NCBI GenBank assembly: GCA_949316235.1
Contig: OX438748.1
Location: 2,235,001-2,299,000, forward strand
Direction of reading: 5' to 3'
Source: Oegoconia quadripuncta
Taxonomy: Eukaryota; Arthropoda; Insecta; Lepidoptera; Autostichidae
DNA: 64,000 bases
Of this stretch, positions 42,901 through 44,600 are shown one piece after another (the stretch's first letter is position 1; every line of letters begins with the position of its first letter). A program made the translations under genes and the position numbers. Under the pieces are notes generated by a model. That model was not told the DNA's origin. It saw only the letters and a list, made by a program, of their open reading frames with translations, and did not search any database.

Positions 42901-43917
42901 CAAAAAATAATATAAGAAATATTCAATTGAAACTATGCCTTTTTCTTTACAGATTGCTCATGTGATCCGTGAAATACGAAACTTTCAACAAACCCCATAC
43001 AAAATTGATCACATACCAAAGGTAAAATATTGTATAACTGATGCTTATAAAATATATAGGTCCTTACATATGAAATTGGCGTTTTGTATGAAGAATTTCA
43101 TTAAGACTGTTTTCTCCATACAAACATTTTTGATTTTTTTTTGGGAAAGGCAAAACCAAATTTAGCTAAACTTTGTGTATTATCGGATAACATTAAGTTA
43201 AGTATAGGCAGCGTTATTTTTTAAAAGTTTATCAAGAAATGATTATGGGAAGCACATGAAAAGAGCTCTGTTAATTTTTTTTTATTCTGTGATTTAGCCC
43301 AGAAATTAAAAAATATTTCACGTGAAACCTTGAAATAATATTCCATTTCCCAAATAAAAAACAAATTTGAATAAAGCTTTGAAAATCGCAGGAGTTGGTA
43401 CATATGATTAATGAAGAAAATAAACTCCAATTTCATAGGTAAATACCCAATATAATGAATTAGAATTTACATCGTAACATTTATGGGGTACTTAGTGCTT
43501 CAATGAAATGCTAGATATAGGCAATGCTATTTCTCACCAATTTTGTATATTATAACGATTGGAAAACATCTTTAGTGAGTATACTAAATTGTCTTTGATA
43601 TTTCGGATACTTATTTCTTTGGTATTTTAGAATGTTGCTCAAGCGTAGATCCGTGCTTGAGCAAAGTTAGAAAGAGATGCCGATATACCACTTACATAAA
43701 GCTGTCCCTTTTTAGCGGAGATCACTACGTGAGTAACATTCTGTAATAGCCAAGTCACTATATCCTCCAGGTATGTGACTTCCTTCTCGACCGTTCGCTG
43801 GTCATCGCCGAGGAGCGTCAATACACGCTGTCGCTGGAGCTGGAGCCCCGCGTGTCTCGCGGCTCGGCGGCCGGCCTGCACTCGCACTCCGCCGCGCCCG
43901 CGTCGCCCGCCTCCTAG
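4623..43917 (+). CDS. RasGRF: Ras-GRF1/2 orthologue, whole gene (32 coding exons, 1,357 aa)
   Basis: Dual GEF: the CDC25 domain loads GTP on Ras and the DH domain acts on Rac/Rho-type GTPases; calmodulin binding at the IQ motif ties it to calcium (family knowledge). Exons: 4623-4712, 6624-6692, 11459-11572, 12094-12200, 27378-27525, 28226-28345, 28709-28806, 29741-29798, 29932-30103, 30718-30911, 32646-32771, 33364-33466, 33629-33817, 33937-34038, 34315-34566, 34795-34977, 35085-35147, 35294-35361, 35868-35940, 36265-36524, 37256-37419, 37659-37764, 38041-38111, 39414-39563, 39802-40000, 40226-40323, 40911-41044, 41205-41353, 41774-41853, 42322-42439, 42953-43021, 43771-43917. All introns are GT-AG and phases join without a frameshift. 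Domains (residues): PH 31-127, coiled coil 127-176, IQ about 214-235, DH 249-435, PH 467-590, REM 605-690, Ser-rich linker 690-1010, CDC25 1095-1320. Length is close to vertebrate Ras-GRF (about 1,240-1,270). The linker exons are the least certain part. Confidence 0.93.
4794..5131 (-). mobile_element. SINE family A, near full length
   Basis: Starts in a T run (tail), carries the whole body and ends with the tRNA-like head in reverse (GGGGATCGAATCCGCGACCTC and TTGAGCCACGGAGGCGG). A and B box matches are visible on the minus strand. It sits 82 bases after RasGRF exon 1. Confidence 0.85.
5132..6560. other. RasGRF intron 1, AT-rich remainder
   Basis: No gene seen. It contains a LINE-like 3' end at about 6200-6436 finishing in ATTATG repeats, and a Lys-rich frame at 5397-5651 that I do not recognise and that lacks splice or domain support. 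Confidence 0.5.
6624..6692 (+). CDS. RasGRF: RasGRF exon 2 (first PH domain, beta 1-2)
   Basis: Twenty-three codons in phase 0, acceptor TTTTTTACAG and donor CAG|GTTAGT. The peptide [19 protein letters not shown] is nearly identical to the start of the Ras-GRF1 PH domain, including the [10 protein letters not shown] block. It lies 94 bases upstream of a TIR transposon. Confidence 0.95.
6787..8988. mobile_element. Non-autonomous DNA transposon with perfect 35-bp TIRs
   Basis: The left end CAGGGTAAGTCGGAAAGGGG (6787-6821) is matched base for base by the inverted right end (8954-8988), and both sides are flanked by TA, as in Tc1/mariner insertions. The 2.2-kb interior has no transposase. It holds a family A SINE (7483-7683) and a GC-rich patch at 6985-7110 with a 24-bp tandem duplication. 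Located in RasGRF intron 2, 94 bases after exon 2. Confidence 0.88.
7483..7683 (+). mobile_element. SINE family A nested in TIR element
   Basis: Plus-orientation body (CAGAGATAAGATAGCCAGTC, TTTCACTTAACATCAGGTGT, CCCGTTGTGCATAAAAAAAA). The head is lost. It lies inside the 6787-8988 element. Confidence 0.8.
9180..9252 (+). repeat. LINE-like 3' end with (AAAAT)n tail
   Basis: TAAAATAAAGTGTTAAAATA followed by about nine A/T-rich repeats resembles a retroposon tail with an AATAAA signal. The parent family was not identified. Confidence 0.4.
9267..10974. mobile_element. 1.7-kb TIR element with internal foldbacks
   Basis: Ends CAGGGTGAAAGGTAAAACGA and, inverted, ATTTTACCCTTCACCCTG, with further inverted similarity through CCTTTTAAGAT (about 38 bp). 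The left flank ends TA and the right reads TTTA, so the target duplication is imperfect. The left TIR also forms a local hairpin at 9284-9329. The interior holds an A-run at 9957-9982 and a duplicated palindromic unit (10231-10733). No transposase. Confidence 0.72.
10231..10733. repeat. Direct duplication (261-bp offset) of a palindromic unit
   Basis: About 228 bases at 10231-10458 recur at 10492-10718 almost unchanged. Within copy 2, CTAGGTACCTAACCACCTGT (about 10578) pairs with its inverse at 10713-10733. In copy 1 the right arm is replaced by the mirror image of TATTTAAATATGTAAGTAAT, giving 30-bp arms at 10398-10484. Confidence 0.8.
11459..11572 (+). CDS. RasGRF: RasGRF exon 3 (first PH domain, centre)
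   Basis: Thirty-eight codons in phase 0, acceptor TTGCACAG, donor TCG|GTAAGC. It reads [20 protein letters not shown] and then EGSYCER, matching the beta strands of the Ras-GRF N-terminal PH domain (vertebrate LLFYFES..RPSG.YLLEGCVC.R). Confidence 0.95.
11895..12014 (-). mobile_element. SINE family A head, degraded
   Basis: GGTAGCTAACCAGAC, then GGCGACCTCTATTTT and TTGAGCCGCGGAGGCGGTT, a decayed reverse tRNA-like head ending 80 bases before exon 4. Confidence 0.55.
12094..12200 (+). CDS. RasGRF: RasGRF exon 4 (end of first PH domain)
   Basis: Thirty-five codons plus two bases. Acceptor TTCTGTACAG, donor CAAG|GTTAGT. It contains [17 protein letters not shown] and the PH C-terminal helix [12 protein letters not shown] with its invariant Trp. 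Its downstream intron, 15.2 kb, is the longest in the gene. Confidence 0.93.
12640..13310 (-). pseudogene. Jockey-like LINE, second subfamily
   Basis: The minus strand gives [40 protein letters not shown], then ...[14 protein letters not shown] before frame loss, and a long 3' UTR (AAGCGGCGCAAGAAACCCA in plus orientation at about 12812). A plus-strand copy lies at 57375-57812. Confidence 0.82.
13563..13945 (-). pseudogene. Endonuclease-RT LINE (RTE-like) C-terminal fragment
   Basis: The minus strand contains [35 protein letters not shown] and, after a frameshift, [33 protein letters not shown], an in-frame stop, then [12 protein letters not shown]. This is the C-terminus of the common lepidopteran endonuclease-reverse transcriptase ORF. 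Broken and not expressed. Confidence 0.8.
14451..14640 (+). mobile_element. 5S rRNA-derived SINE
   Basis: The first 100 bases look like 5S rRNA: CGATTAGCGAAGTTAAGCAA (box A-like), then CAGTCCTTGGATGGGTGATC (intermediate element and box C-like). The rest (TTTCGGAGGGCACCTTAAAT, GTCGGTCCCGGTTG) is unrelated to 5S. That makes it a SINE with a 5S-type internal promoter, not a functional 5S gene, since the 5' and 3' stem halves do not pair. Confidence 0.75.
14660..14682 (+). repeat. G homopolymer
   Basis: A run of 14 G after GCGAGCGA, downstream of the 5S-like SINE. Simple sequence; length is error-prone in assemblies. Confidence 0.6.
15205..15465 (+). repeat. Dispersed repeat, same family as 1910-1990
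   Basis: Shares GTGCGTGTCGGGTCAC, AAGGTTCCGTAGTTGCCCGT and continues with ACATGTAATATTTTTGATTG, CCCACATGATGGGGTACA. Class unknown. Confidence 0.5.
15480..15545 (-). mobile_element. SINE/LINE 3' end with poly(T)
   Basis: Reverse copy of the GGTGACCCGCATG 3' end seen at 2152 and 61258: T run, then ATGAGAGGGCGGCAAACGTG and GGGTCACCTGATGGAAAGC. Confidence 0.7.
15862..16425 (-). pseudogene. Jockey-like LINE, 5'-truncated
   Basis: Starts with the tail AAAGTCAAAGTCAAAAATGC at 15869, then 3' UTR and the coding C-terminus, closely matching 3466-4232 in reverse. Small indels near 16290 (loss at the FRKNSDKH region) break the frame. Confidence 0.8.
16510..17262. mobile_element. Foldback MITE with ~100-bp inverted arms
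   Basis: Left arm ACCGGATGAGTTTTTTTACC (16510-16605) pairs with the inverted right arm (17155-17262) over about 100 bases, including GGTAAGTGAAATAGAAG. The centre holds a family C SINE piece (16690-16790), TTTATTCGATTATGGTC and an ATT-rich stretch. No protein. The same arms bracket 57188-59344. Confidence 0.8.
17690..18130 (+). pseudogene. Non-LTR element C-terminal zinc-knuckle-like fragment
   Basis: [20 protein letters not shown] then [20 protein letters not shown]: the Trp-rich segment and C-x-C-x(n)-H-x(4)-C cluster found at the end of many jockey/R1-type RT ORFs. Ends with FWSNKI and a stop at 18120. Another copy follows at once. Confidence 0.72.
18250..18520 (+). pseudogene. Diverged tandem copy of the preceding LINE fragment
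   Basis: [20 protein letters not shown] and [20 protein letters not shown] show the same C-terminal module with the CxC pair lost (YLYG). Two copies in the same direction 500 bases apart suggest an old local duplication or repeated insertion. Confidence 0.65.
18523..18716 (-). mobile_element. SINE family A, 5'-truncated
   Basis: T run, ATGCATAACGGGTTGGTACT, full body, ending GGCGGCAGATTTAGATAAG. Inserted directly at the end of the LINE fragment. Confidence 0.8.
19289..19357. repeat. (ATTATG)n microsatellite
   Basis: About eleven tandem hexamers, preceded by GCAATAAATA. A shorter run of the same hexamer is at 6411-6436. Both may be tails of one retroposon family. The Tyr-Asp repeat frame over it is not a gene. 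Confidence 0.9.
19571..19585 (-). other. Possible LTR-element primer binding site
   Basis: The minus strand reads TGGCGCCCAACGTGT, complementary to the 3' end of lysine tRNA and a common Ty3/Gypsy and retroviral primer site. It is preceded by GGACAATT, so an LTR end may lie just above 19590. I could not define the LTR or find a partner. Confidence 0.4.
20290..20445 (-). repeat. Retroposon fragment with CATCATCATCAG end
   Basis: CATCATCATCATCAGCATAT followed by GCATCGCATTCCATGGAAGA resembles the 3' end of lepidopteran endonuclease-RT elements in minus orientation, but no protein is readable. Confidence 0.35.
20446..22520. other. RasGRF intron 4, unannotated stretch
   Basis: No gene or clear element seen. 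A CG-richer patch at 22190-22330 has no open frame worth reporting. Confidence 0.5.
22525..22610 (+). mobile_element. SINE family C head fragment
   Basis: ATCAACGGTTGCTGGTTCGA (B-box region) followed by TGATGAATATGAACATTTAT matches the full copy at 63090. Truncated on both sides; a unit with GTAAGGGACAACCCGACATT (also in 9267-10974) follows. Confidence 0.65.
22690..23375. repeat. Quasi-periodic ~21-bp arms around a GC-rich core
   Basis: Two AT-rich arms (22690-22900 and 23190-23375) repeat variants of GCAAAAT...AAATTTGG about every 21 bases. They flank a core with GGTTAGGTTAGGTTAG and GAGCGAGCGAAGCGAGCG (22950-23045). The periodic reading frames on both strands reflect the repeat. Class unknown. 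Confidence 0.5.
23900..24055 (-). pseudogene. APE-type endonuclease fragment of an RTE-like LINE
   Basis: The minus strand reads [20 protein letters not shown], then [20 protein letters not shown]. The N-V-R-x-L...D-I-x-GLSE-V-R pattern is the first part of the apurinic-like endonuclease domain of RTE-type elements, including the catalytic Glu in SE. Only about 50 residues remain. Confidence 0.75.
24530..24620 (+). repeat. CA-rich low-complexity repeat
   Basis: Imperfect tandem CACAAACACACTCATCCACA units. Simple sequence. Confidence 0.7.
24991..25066 (-). mobile_element. SINE family C tail fragment
   Basis: ATATTTGGGACACTTACTTA, ACTATGGACACTAGGTAACG and GATAAACATACATAAATGTT match the inverted body of the copy at 63090. 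Confidence 0.6.
25575..26015 (-). pseudogene. LINE 3' end with RT C-terminus
   Basis: From a T-rich tail (25585-25615) the minus strand carries a 3' UTR and a frame ending [59 protein letters not shown]. The SRTN...SP-x-x-R-x-C-x-x-[FY]N-x-L pattern is a familiar C-terminus of jockey-superfamily RT proteins. Confidence 0.7.
26117..26206 (-). mobile_element. SINE family C head
   Basis: TCCCCAGCGGGATTCGAACC (inverted B box) and GGTCACTACGGGCTACACTA (inverted A-box region) form a tRNA-like head without its body. Not a tRNA gene: the acceptor arms do not pair. Confidence 0.65.
26207..27370. other. RasGRF intron 4, 3' part
   Basis: No gene seen. 26938-27110 (GAAAGAAAAAGTATTTATTG, GCCACCAATATGTCGTATGG) looks like a dispersed retroposon 3' end, but I cannot name it. 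Confidence 0.4.
27378..27525 (+). CDS. RasGRF: RasGRF exon 5 (coiled coil)
   Basis: One base completes Ser127, followed by 49 codons. Acceptor TTGTCCGCAG, donor GAG|GTGAGC. The segment [20 protein letters not shown] and the following [20 protein letters not shown] form a charged heptad-rich helix matching the Ras-GRF coiled coil (vertebrate EALMQKYLHLLQIVETEK). The phase-2 join with exon 4 gives an uninterrupted alignment across the 15-kb intron. Confidence 0.95.
28226..28345 (+). CDS. RasGRF: RasGRF exon 6 (linker before IQ)
   Basis: Forty codons in phase 0, acceptor TTTTCTAG, donor CAG|GTAAAA. A Ser-rich linker with [20 protein letters not shown] runs into LRKIKKVQ, which matches vertebrate IKKIKKVQ just ahead of the IQ motif. 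An alternative acceptor at CTACAAG is possible, but it would lose the open frame. Confidence 0.9.
28709..28806 (+). CDS. RasGRF: RasGRF exon 7 (IQ calmodulin-binding motif)
   Basis: Thirty-two codons plus two bases, acceptor CATTGCGCAG, donor ACAG|GTTACT. With the end of exon 6 it makes [20 protein letters not shown], a clean IQ motif ([IV]Q-x3-RG-x3-R), then [14 protein letters not shown]. In vertebrate Ras-GRF1 this motif binds calcium-calmodulin; the same role here is inferred from conservation. Confidence 0.95.
29741..29798 (+). CDS. RasGRF: RasGRF exon 8 (start of DH domain)
   Basis: One base plus 19 codons. Acceptor TTTTTTCCAG, donor [29 protein letters not shown] is conserved region 1 of the Dbl-homology domain, matching vertebrate VVFSMLEAEAEYVQQLHIL. 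Confidence 0.94.
29932..30103 (+). CDS. RasGRF: RasGRF exon 9 (DH domain)
   Basis: Fifty-seven codons plus one base. Acceptor AAATGCAG, donor TTAG|GTGAGG. It reads [20 protein letters not shown], then [20 protein letters not shown], nearly identical to vertebrate Ras-GRF. The AASSKKPP block is a Ras-GRF hallmark inside the DH domain. Confidence 0.96.
30718..30911 (+). CDS. RasGRF: RasGRF exon 10 (DH domain)
   Basis: Two bases plus 64 codons. Acceptor GCATACAG, donor [29 protein letters not shown] and then [13 protein letters not shown] align with vertebrate [20 protein letters not shown] and [12 protein letters not shown]. Reading frames on the opposite strand and past the donor are shadows. 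Confidence 0.96.
31528..32482 (-). pseudogene. Jockey-like LINE with RT palm and internal deletion
   Basis: In RasGRF intron 10. The minus strand shows [20 protein letters not shown] then [20 protein letters not shown]: the RT motifs GxPQGSxLGPxLFLxYINDLP and the catalytic FADDT. The frame stops after [10 protein letters not shown] and then jumps to the ORF C-terminus and 3' UTR (AAACTTGCAGGTCACATAAG on the minus strand), so the thumb and linker region is deleted. Same family as 3466-4232. Confidence 0.88.
32646..32771 (+). CDS. RasGRF: RasGRF exon 11 (end of DH domain)
   Basis: Forty-two codons in phase 0, acceptor GCTTCTTCAG, donor [29 protein letters not shown] then [10 protein letters not shown] is the conserved C-terminal DH helix (conserved region 3) of Ras-GRF. 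Confidence 0.96.
32795..32935 (-). repeat. Retroposon fragment (CATCATCATCATA end)
   Basis: ACGCTTCATCATCATCATAT, CTTCATTAGGTCGTCTGTTC and ACCTTGCTACGTTTGATGGC resemble the 3' coding end of endonuclease-RT LINEs in reverse, starting 24 bases after the exon 11 donor. Confidence 0.45.
33364..33466 (+). CDS. RasGRF: RasGRF exon 12 (DH-PH junction)
   Basis: Thirty-four codons plus one base, acceptor CTTTTCAG, donor [30 protein letters not shown] then [15 protein letters not shown] matches vertebrate VSETENIRKNLAIERMIIEG almost residue for residue. Confidence 0.96.
33629..33817 (+). CDS. RasGRF: RasGRF exon 13 (second PH domain)
   Basis: Two bases, 62 codons, one base. Acceptor ATTTTCCCAG, donor [30 protein letters not shown], then [20 protein letters not shown], matches the second PH domain (vertebrate RQCFLFSKHLIICTRGSGGK). 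Confidence 0.94.
33937..34038 (+). CDS. RasGRF: RasGRF exon 14 (second PH domain)
   Basis: Two bases, 33 codons, one base. Acceptor ATTCCTCAG, donor TTAG|GTAAGC. Variable residues [14 protein letters not shown] precede [17 protein letters not shown], which aligns with vertebrate DFKIGVEPKDSPPFTVIL. Confidence 0.88.
34315..34566 (+). CDS. RasGRF: RasGRF exon 15 (end of PH2, start of REM)
   Basis: Two bases, 83 codons, one base. Acceptor TATCCTTTCAG, donor [26 protein letters not shown] closes the PH domain (vertebrate QEKAAWTSDISQCVDN). [20 protein letters not shown] begins the Ras exchanger motif. Between them lies a Cys/Ala-rich insert, [20 protein letters not shown], differing from vertebrates. 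Confidence 0.95.
34655..34745 (-). mobile_element. SINE family A remnant
   Basis: ACTGCTGCTTGGCTGCATAT and TTTTACTACCAACCAAATCA are decayed family A body segments, 50 bases before exon 16. Confidence 0.5.
34795..34977 (+). CDS. RasGRF: RasGRF exon 16 (REM domain)
   Basis: Two bases, 60 codons, one base. Acceptor TCATTACAG, donor [30 protein letters not shown] is the REM signature (vertebrate [20 protein letters not shown]). REM braces the catalytic CDC25 domain in the fold. The exon ends in a Pro/Ser-rich tail that begins the linker. Confidence 0.95.
35085..35147 (+). CDS. RasGRF: RasGRF exon 17 (linker)
   Basis: Sixty-three bases, a symmetric phase 1-1 exon, so skipping would keep frame. 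Acceptor TTTTTTCTAG, donor AAAA|GTAAGT. It reads [21 protein letters not shown] see no vertebrate counterpart; the support is splice sites and continuous phase. Confidence 0.75.
35294..35361 (+). CDS. RasGRF: RasGRF exon 18 (linker)
   Basis: Two bases plus 22 codons, acceptor GTGATTCTAG, donor [29 protein letters not shown] type text (E-D-D-D, then S/R-rich) is typical of the disordered segment between REM and CDC25. The evidence is splice sites and phase. Confidence 0.75.
35868..35940 (+). CDS. RasGRF: RasGRF exon 19 (linker)
   Basis: Twenty-four codons plus one base, with a less usual acceptor ending CTAAG, donor [30 protein letters not shown] has no recognised domain. The weak acceptor makes this the least certain exon, but its phase fits both neighbours. 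Confidence 0.65.
36265..36524 (+). CDS. RasGRF: RasGRF exon 20 (charged linker)
   Basis: Two bases plus 86 codons, acceptor GTTTAAG, donor GAG|GTATGT. An acidic and Lys-rich disordered segment with [20 protein letters not shown] and [20 protein letters not shown]. The second block resembles the acidic ESDIDQNQSDDGDTE stretch in the vertebrate Ras-GRF1 linker, so it is probably genuine coding sequence. Confidence 0.78.
36735..37055 (-). pseudogene. Endonuclease-RT LINE (RTE-like) fragment in intron 20
   Basis: The minus strand reads [20 protein letters not shown], a stop, then [14 protein letters not shown], a stop, [20 protein letters not shown]. This is the R-x-ME-R-x-ML-x-[IV]SLRD-x-IRN...GHIARR region common to insect endonuclease-RT ORFs, with several stops. 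Confidence 0.8.
37256..37419 (+). CDS. RasGRF: RasGRF exon 21 (Ser/Arg linker)
   Basis: Fifty-four codons plus two bases, acceptor TACTTTCGCAG, donor TCAG|GTGTGT. The reading [20 protein letters not shown], then [20 protein letters not shown], is rich in possible basophilic kinase sites (R-x-x-S). A frame with an upstream ATG overlaps it but is a shadow. Confidence 0.75.
37659..37764 (+). CDS. RasGRF: RasGRF exon 22 (linker)
   Basis: One base plus 35 codons, acceptor TTTGTGTCCAG, donor [29 protein letters not shown] then [12 protein letters not shown] is Ser/Arg-rich and unrecognised. Supported by splice sites and phase. Confidence 0.75.
38041..38111 (+). CDS. RasGRF: RasGRF exon 23 (linker, conserved GVV.TS)
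   Basis: Twenty-three codons plus two bases, acceptor AAAATTTCTAG, donor [25 protein letters not shown] aligns with vertebrate NNGVVMTSCRELDNNRSA shortly before the CDC25 domain, which anchors this part of the linker. Confidence 0.87.
38432..38452 (+). CDS. RasGRF: Candidate 21-nt alternative microexon
   Basis: Between a good acceptor (TTCATTTAACAG) and a consensus donor (G|GTGAGT) lie exactly 21 bases. In the phase-2 frame left by exon 23 they read FGKDLL between two split codons, and they leave phase 2 again, so both inclusion and skipping keep the gene in frame. Inclusion would change R977 to an eight-residue stretch, SFGKDLLW. It could be chance; a transcript is needed to prove it. Confidence 0.45.
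39414..39563 (+). CDS. RasGRF: RasGRF exon 24 (linker into CDC25 lead-in)
   Basis: One base, 49 codons, two bases. Acceptor CTCTCTAG, donor [30 protein letters not shown] matches vertebrate SALSAASAFAIATAGANEG, and [12 protein letters not shown] matches ATNRVLNVLR. The middle is Pro-rich. Confidence 0.93.
39802..40000 (+). CDS. RasGRF: RasGRF exon 25 (HW.SKHS segment)
   Basis: One base plus 66 codons, acceptor TTTCATCCATAG, donor [29 protein letters not shown] aligns with vertebrate HWVSKHSQDFETNDELKCKV. A helical segment, [20 protein letters not shown], follows, matching the TQERKAAANIIRTL region. Confidence 0.94.
40226..40323 (+). CDS. RasGRF: RasGRF exon 26 (start of CDC25 domain)
   Basis: Thirty-two codons plus two bases, acceptor TTTGATTTTAG, donor [29 protein letters not shown] is the first CDC25 helix (vertebrate [20 protein letters not shown]). 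Confidence 0.94.
40911..41044 (+). CDS. RasGRF: RasGRF exon 27 (CDC25 domain)
   Basis: One base, 44 codons, one base. Acceptor TTCAATTTCAG, donor [30 protein letters not shown] and [16 protein letters not shown] match vertebrate [20 protein letters not shown] and TKHFNDISNLIASEII. Confidence 0.95.
41205..41353 (+). CDS. RasGRF: RasGRF exon 28 (CDC25 catalytic core)
   Basis: Two bases plus 49 codons, acceptor TGTTCTTTTAG, donor [49 protein letters not shown] and [10 protein letters not shown] form the Ras-binding core around the helical hairpin. Key residues of the family (IEKW, N-F/Y-N, RL-K-TW) are present, so the domain should be active. Confidence 0.96.
41420..41605 (+). mobile_element. 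SINE family C, variant
   Basis: Begins GTGGTTAGAAACTCTGACCA, TCACGGGTTCGAATATG, and ends TCTGGTATCCACAACACAAG. In RasGRF intron 28. A closer relative is 53876-54035 (minus). Confidence 0.65.
41774..41853 (+). CDS. RasGRF: RasGRF exon 29 (CDC25 domain)
   Basis: Twenty-six codons plus two bases, acceptor TATTCACAG, donor [30 protein letters not shown] aligns with vertebrate KLQKLVSSEGRFKNLREALK. A tRNA-headed SINE begins about 60 bases downstream in the next intron. Confidence 0.94.
41914..42210 (+). mobile_element. SINE family B, near full length
   Basis: tRNA-like head GTCGGTGGCTCAGCGGTTAA (A box TGGCTCAGCGG) and CCGGGTTCGATCCCCAGGCA (B box GGTTCGATCCC), then a roughly 200-base body ending GGAGTGGGATGTTTAAGAGC. 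In RasGRF intron 29. Inverted copy at 56266-56566, head-only copy at 63448-63560. Confidence 0.85.
42322..42439 (+). CDS. RasGRF: RasGRF exon 30 (CDC25 domain, CDPPC.PYLGMYL)
   Basis: One base plus 39 codons, acceptor TCTTTTAATAG, donor [29 protein letters not shown] then [15 protein letters not shown] is the most conserved Ras-GEF stretch (vertebrate [20 protein letters not shown]). Confidence 0.97.
42463..42645 (-). mobile_element. SINE family A, truncated
   Basis: T run, ATGCACAACGGGTTGGTACT, body, then a jump to CCCTACCACCAACCAAATTT, so part of the middle is deleted. In RasGRF intron 30, 24 bases after the donor. Confidence 0.75.
42953..43021 (+). CDS. RasGRF: RasGRF exon 31 (CDC25 domain)
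   Basis: Twenty-three codons in phase 0, acceptor TTTTCTTTACAG, donor [29 protein letters not shown] matches vertebrate ISHIIREIRQFQQTAYKIEH. A MITE begins 33 bases after the donor. Confidence 0.95.
43055..43452. mobile_element. MITE, TIR with CATATGAAATTGG
   Basis: About 398 bp from TATAGGTCCTTACATATGAA to TTTCATAGGTAAATACCCAA in RasGRF intron 31. The interior is the reverse complement of 1425-1831 with modest divergence (CGGATAACATTAAGTTAAG, GGAAGCACATGAAAAGAGCT). Confidence 0.78.
43771..43917 (+). CDS. RasGRF: RasGRF exon 32 (C-terminus, stop TAG)
   Basis: Forty-eight codons and TAG at 43915, acceptor [30 protein letters not shown] then SLELEP matches the vertebrate end (QYLLDQSFVMDEESLYESSLRIEP). 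It adds a Ser/Ala/His-rich tail, [20 protein letters not shown], not seen in the vertebrate proteins I know. The exon is strikingly GC- and CpG-rich compared with its surroundings. Confidence 0.93.
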   Translation, partial: VCDFLLDRSLVIAEERQYTLSLELEPRVSRGSAAGLHSHSAAPASPAS

Positions 43918-44600
43918 CGTCGGCGCCGCGCGTCCCTCGCCGCCCTCGCGCCTCTGCGGGCCGAGCGCTAAGCGACGCGCGTACCTGCTAACGTATTGCA
44001 GCATCGTCAATGTAAACGAACATTCAATTTCATCTCTATTACATGCCCAAATACAGTGGTGGAAGTGTCATCTTGGGTTTTATCGAATGTTGTGTTGATT
44101 TGTATTAGGTATTGTTTCTGTTTAAATATTTAGAGATGTAGCCACTATTATCTAGTTTTACAGGAATTTGGTGGTATCCCTTAGCTAAGTTTAATTTCTA
44201 AAAATAGATTGTTGTATGATCACATTATCACAGAATTAATATAGTACATTATTTGAAAGAAATGTACTATTGGCTAACAGATCACATGTGATATTAGAGA
44301 CACAATAGATAGAGATCTGTGATTGCCAATTGGCATACAAAATTAGTTTCTCTGCATACAATTGGGAACATTACTAACTACTACATACAATACTCCATAA
44401 AACACACAGATGCAACTCTGATCTGAACATTATTCATTAATGTCGTTAATAAATTTTATATTTCCAATTAAATTCAATGAAATCTCAAGGCAATTTACAA
44501 ATAAAATACCTAAATTTTACAAAATATTAACAATGATTAACTACCTTAAATTATACACTTGAATGTAATACCTTAAAATGTAATTAAAATTATTTTCTTA
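43918..44600 (+). other. RasGRF: Probable RasGRF 3' UTR
   Basis: About 70 GC-rich bases after the stop give way to AT-rich non-coding DNA. AATAAA hexamers at 44448 and 44500 are plausible poly(A) signals. A much longer UTR is possible because more AATAAA copies occur downstream (for example near 49425) and no repeat interrupts before about 46.3 kb. Confidence 0.4.

Noticed and set aside
43639..44098. Antisense and alternative-frame ORFs over the RasGRF last exon
   Set aside because: Long only because the exon is GC-rich; the frame matching Ras-GRF is the one ending at 43917.
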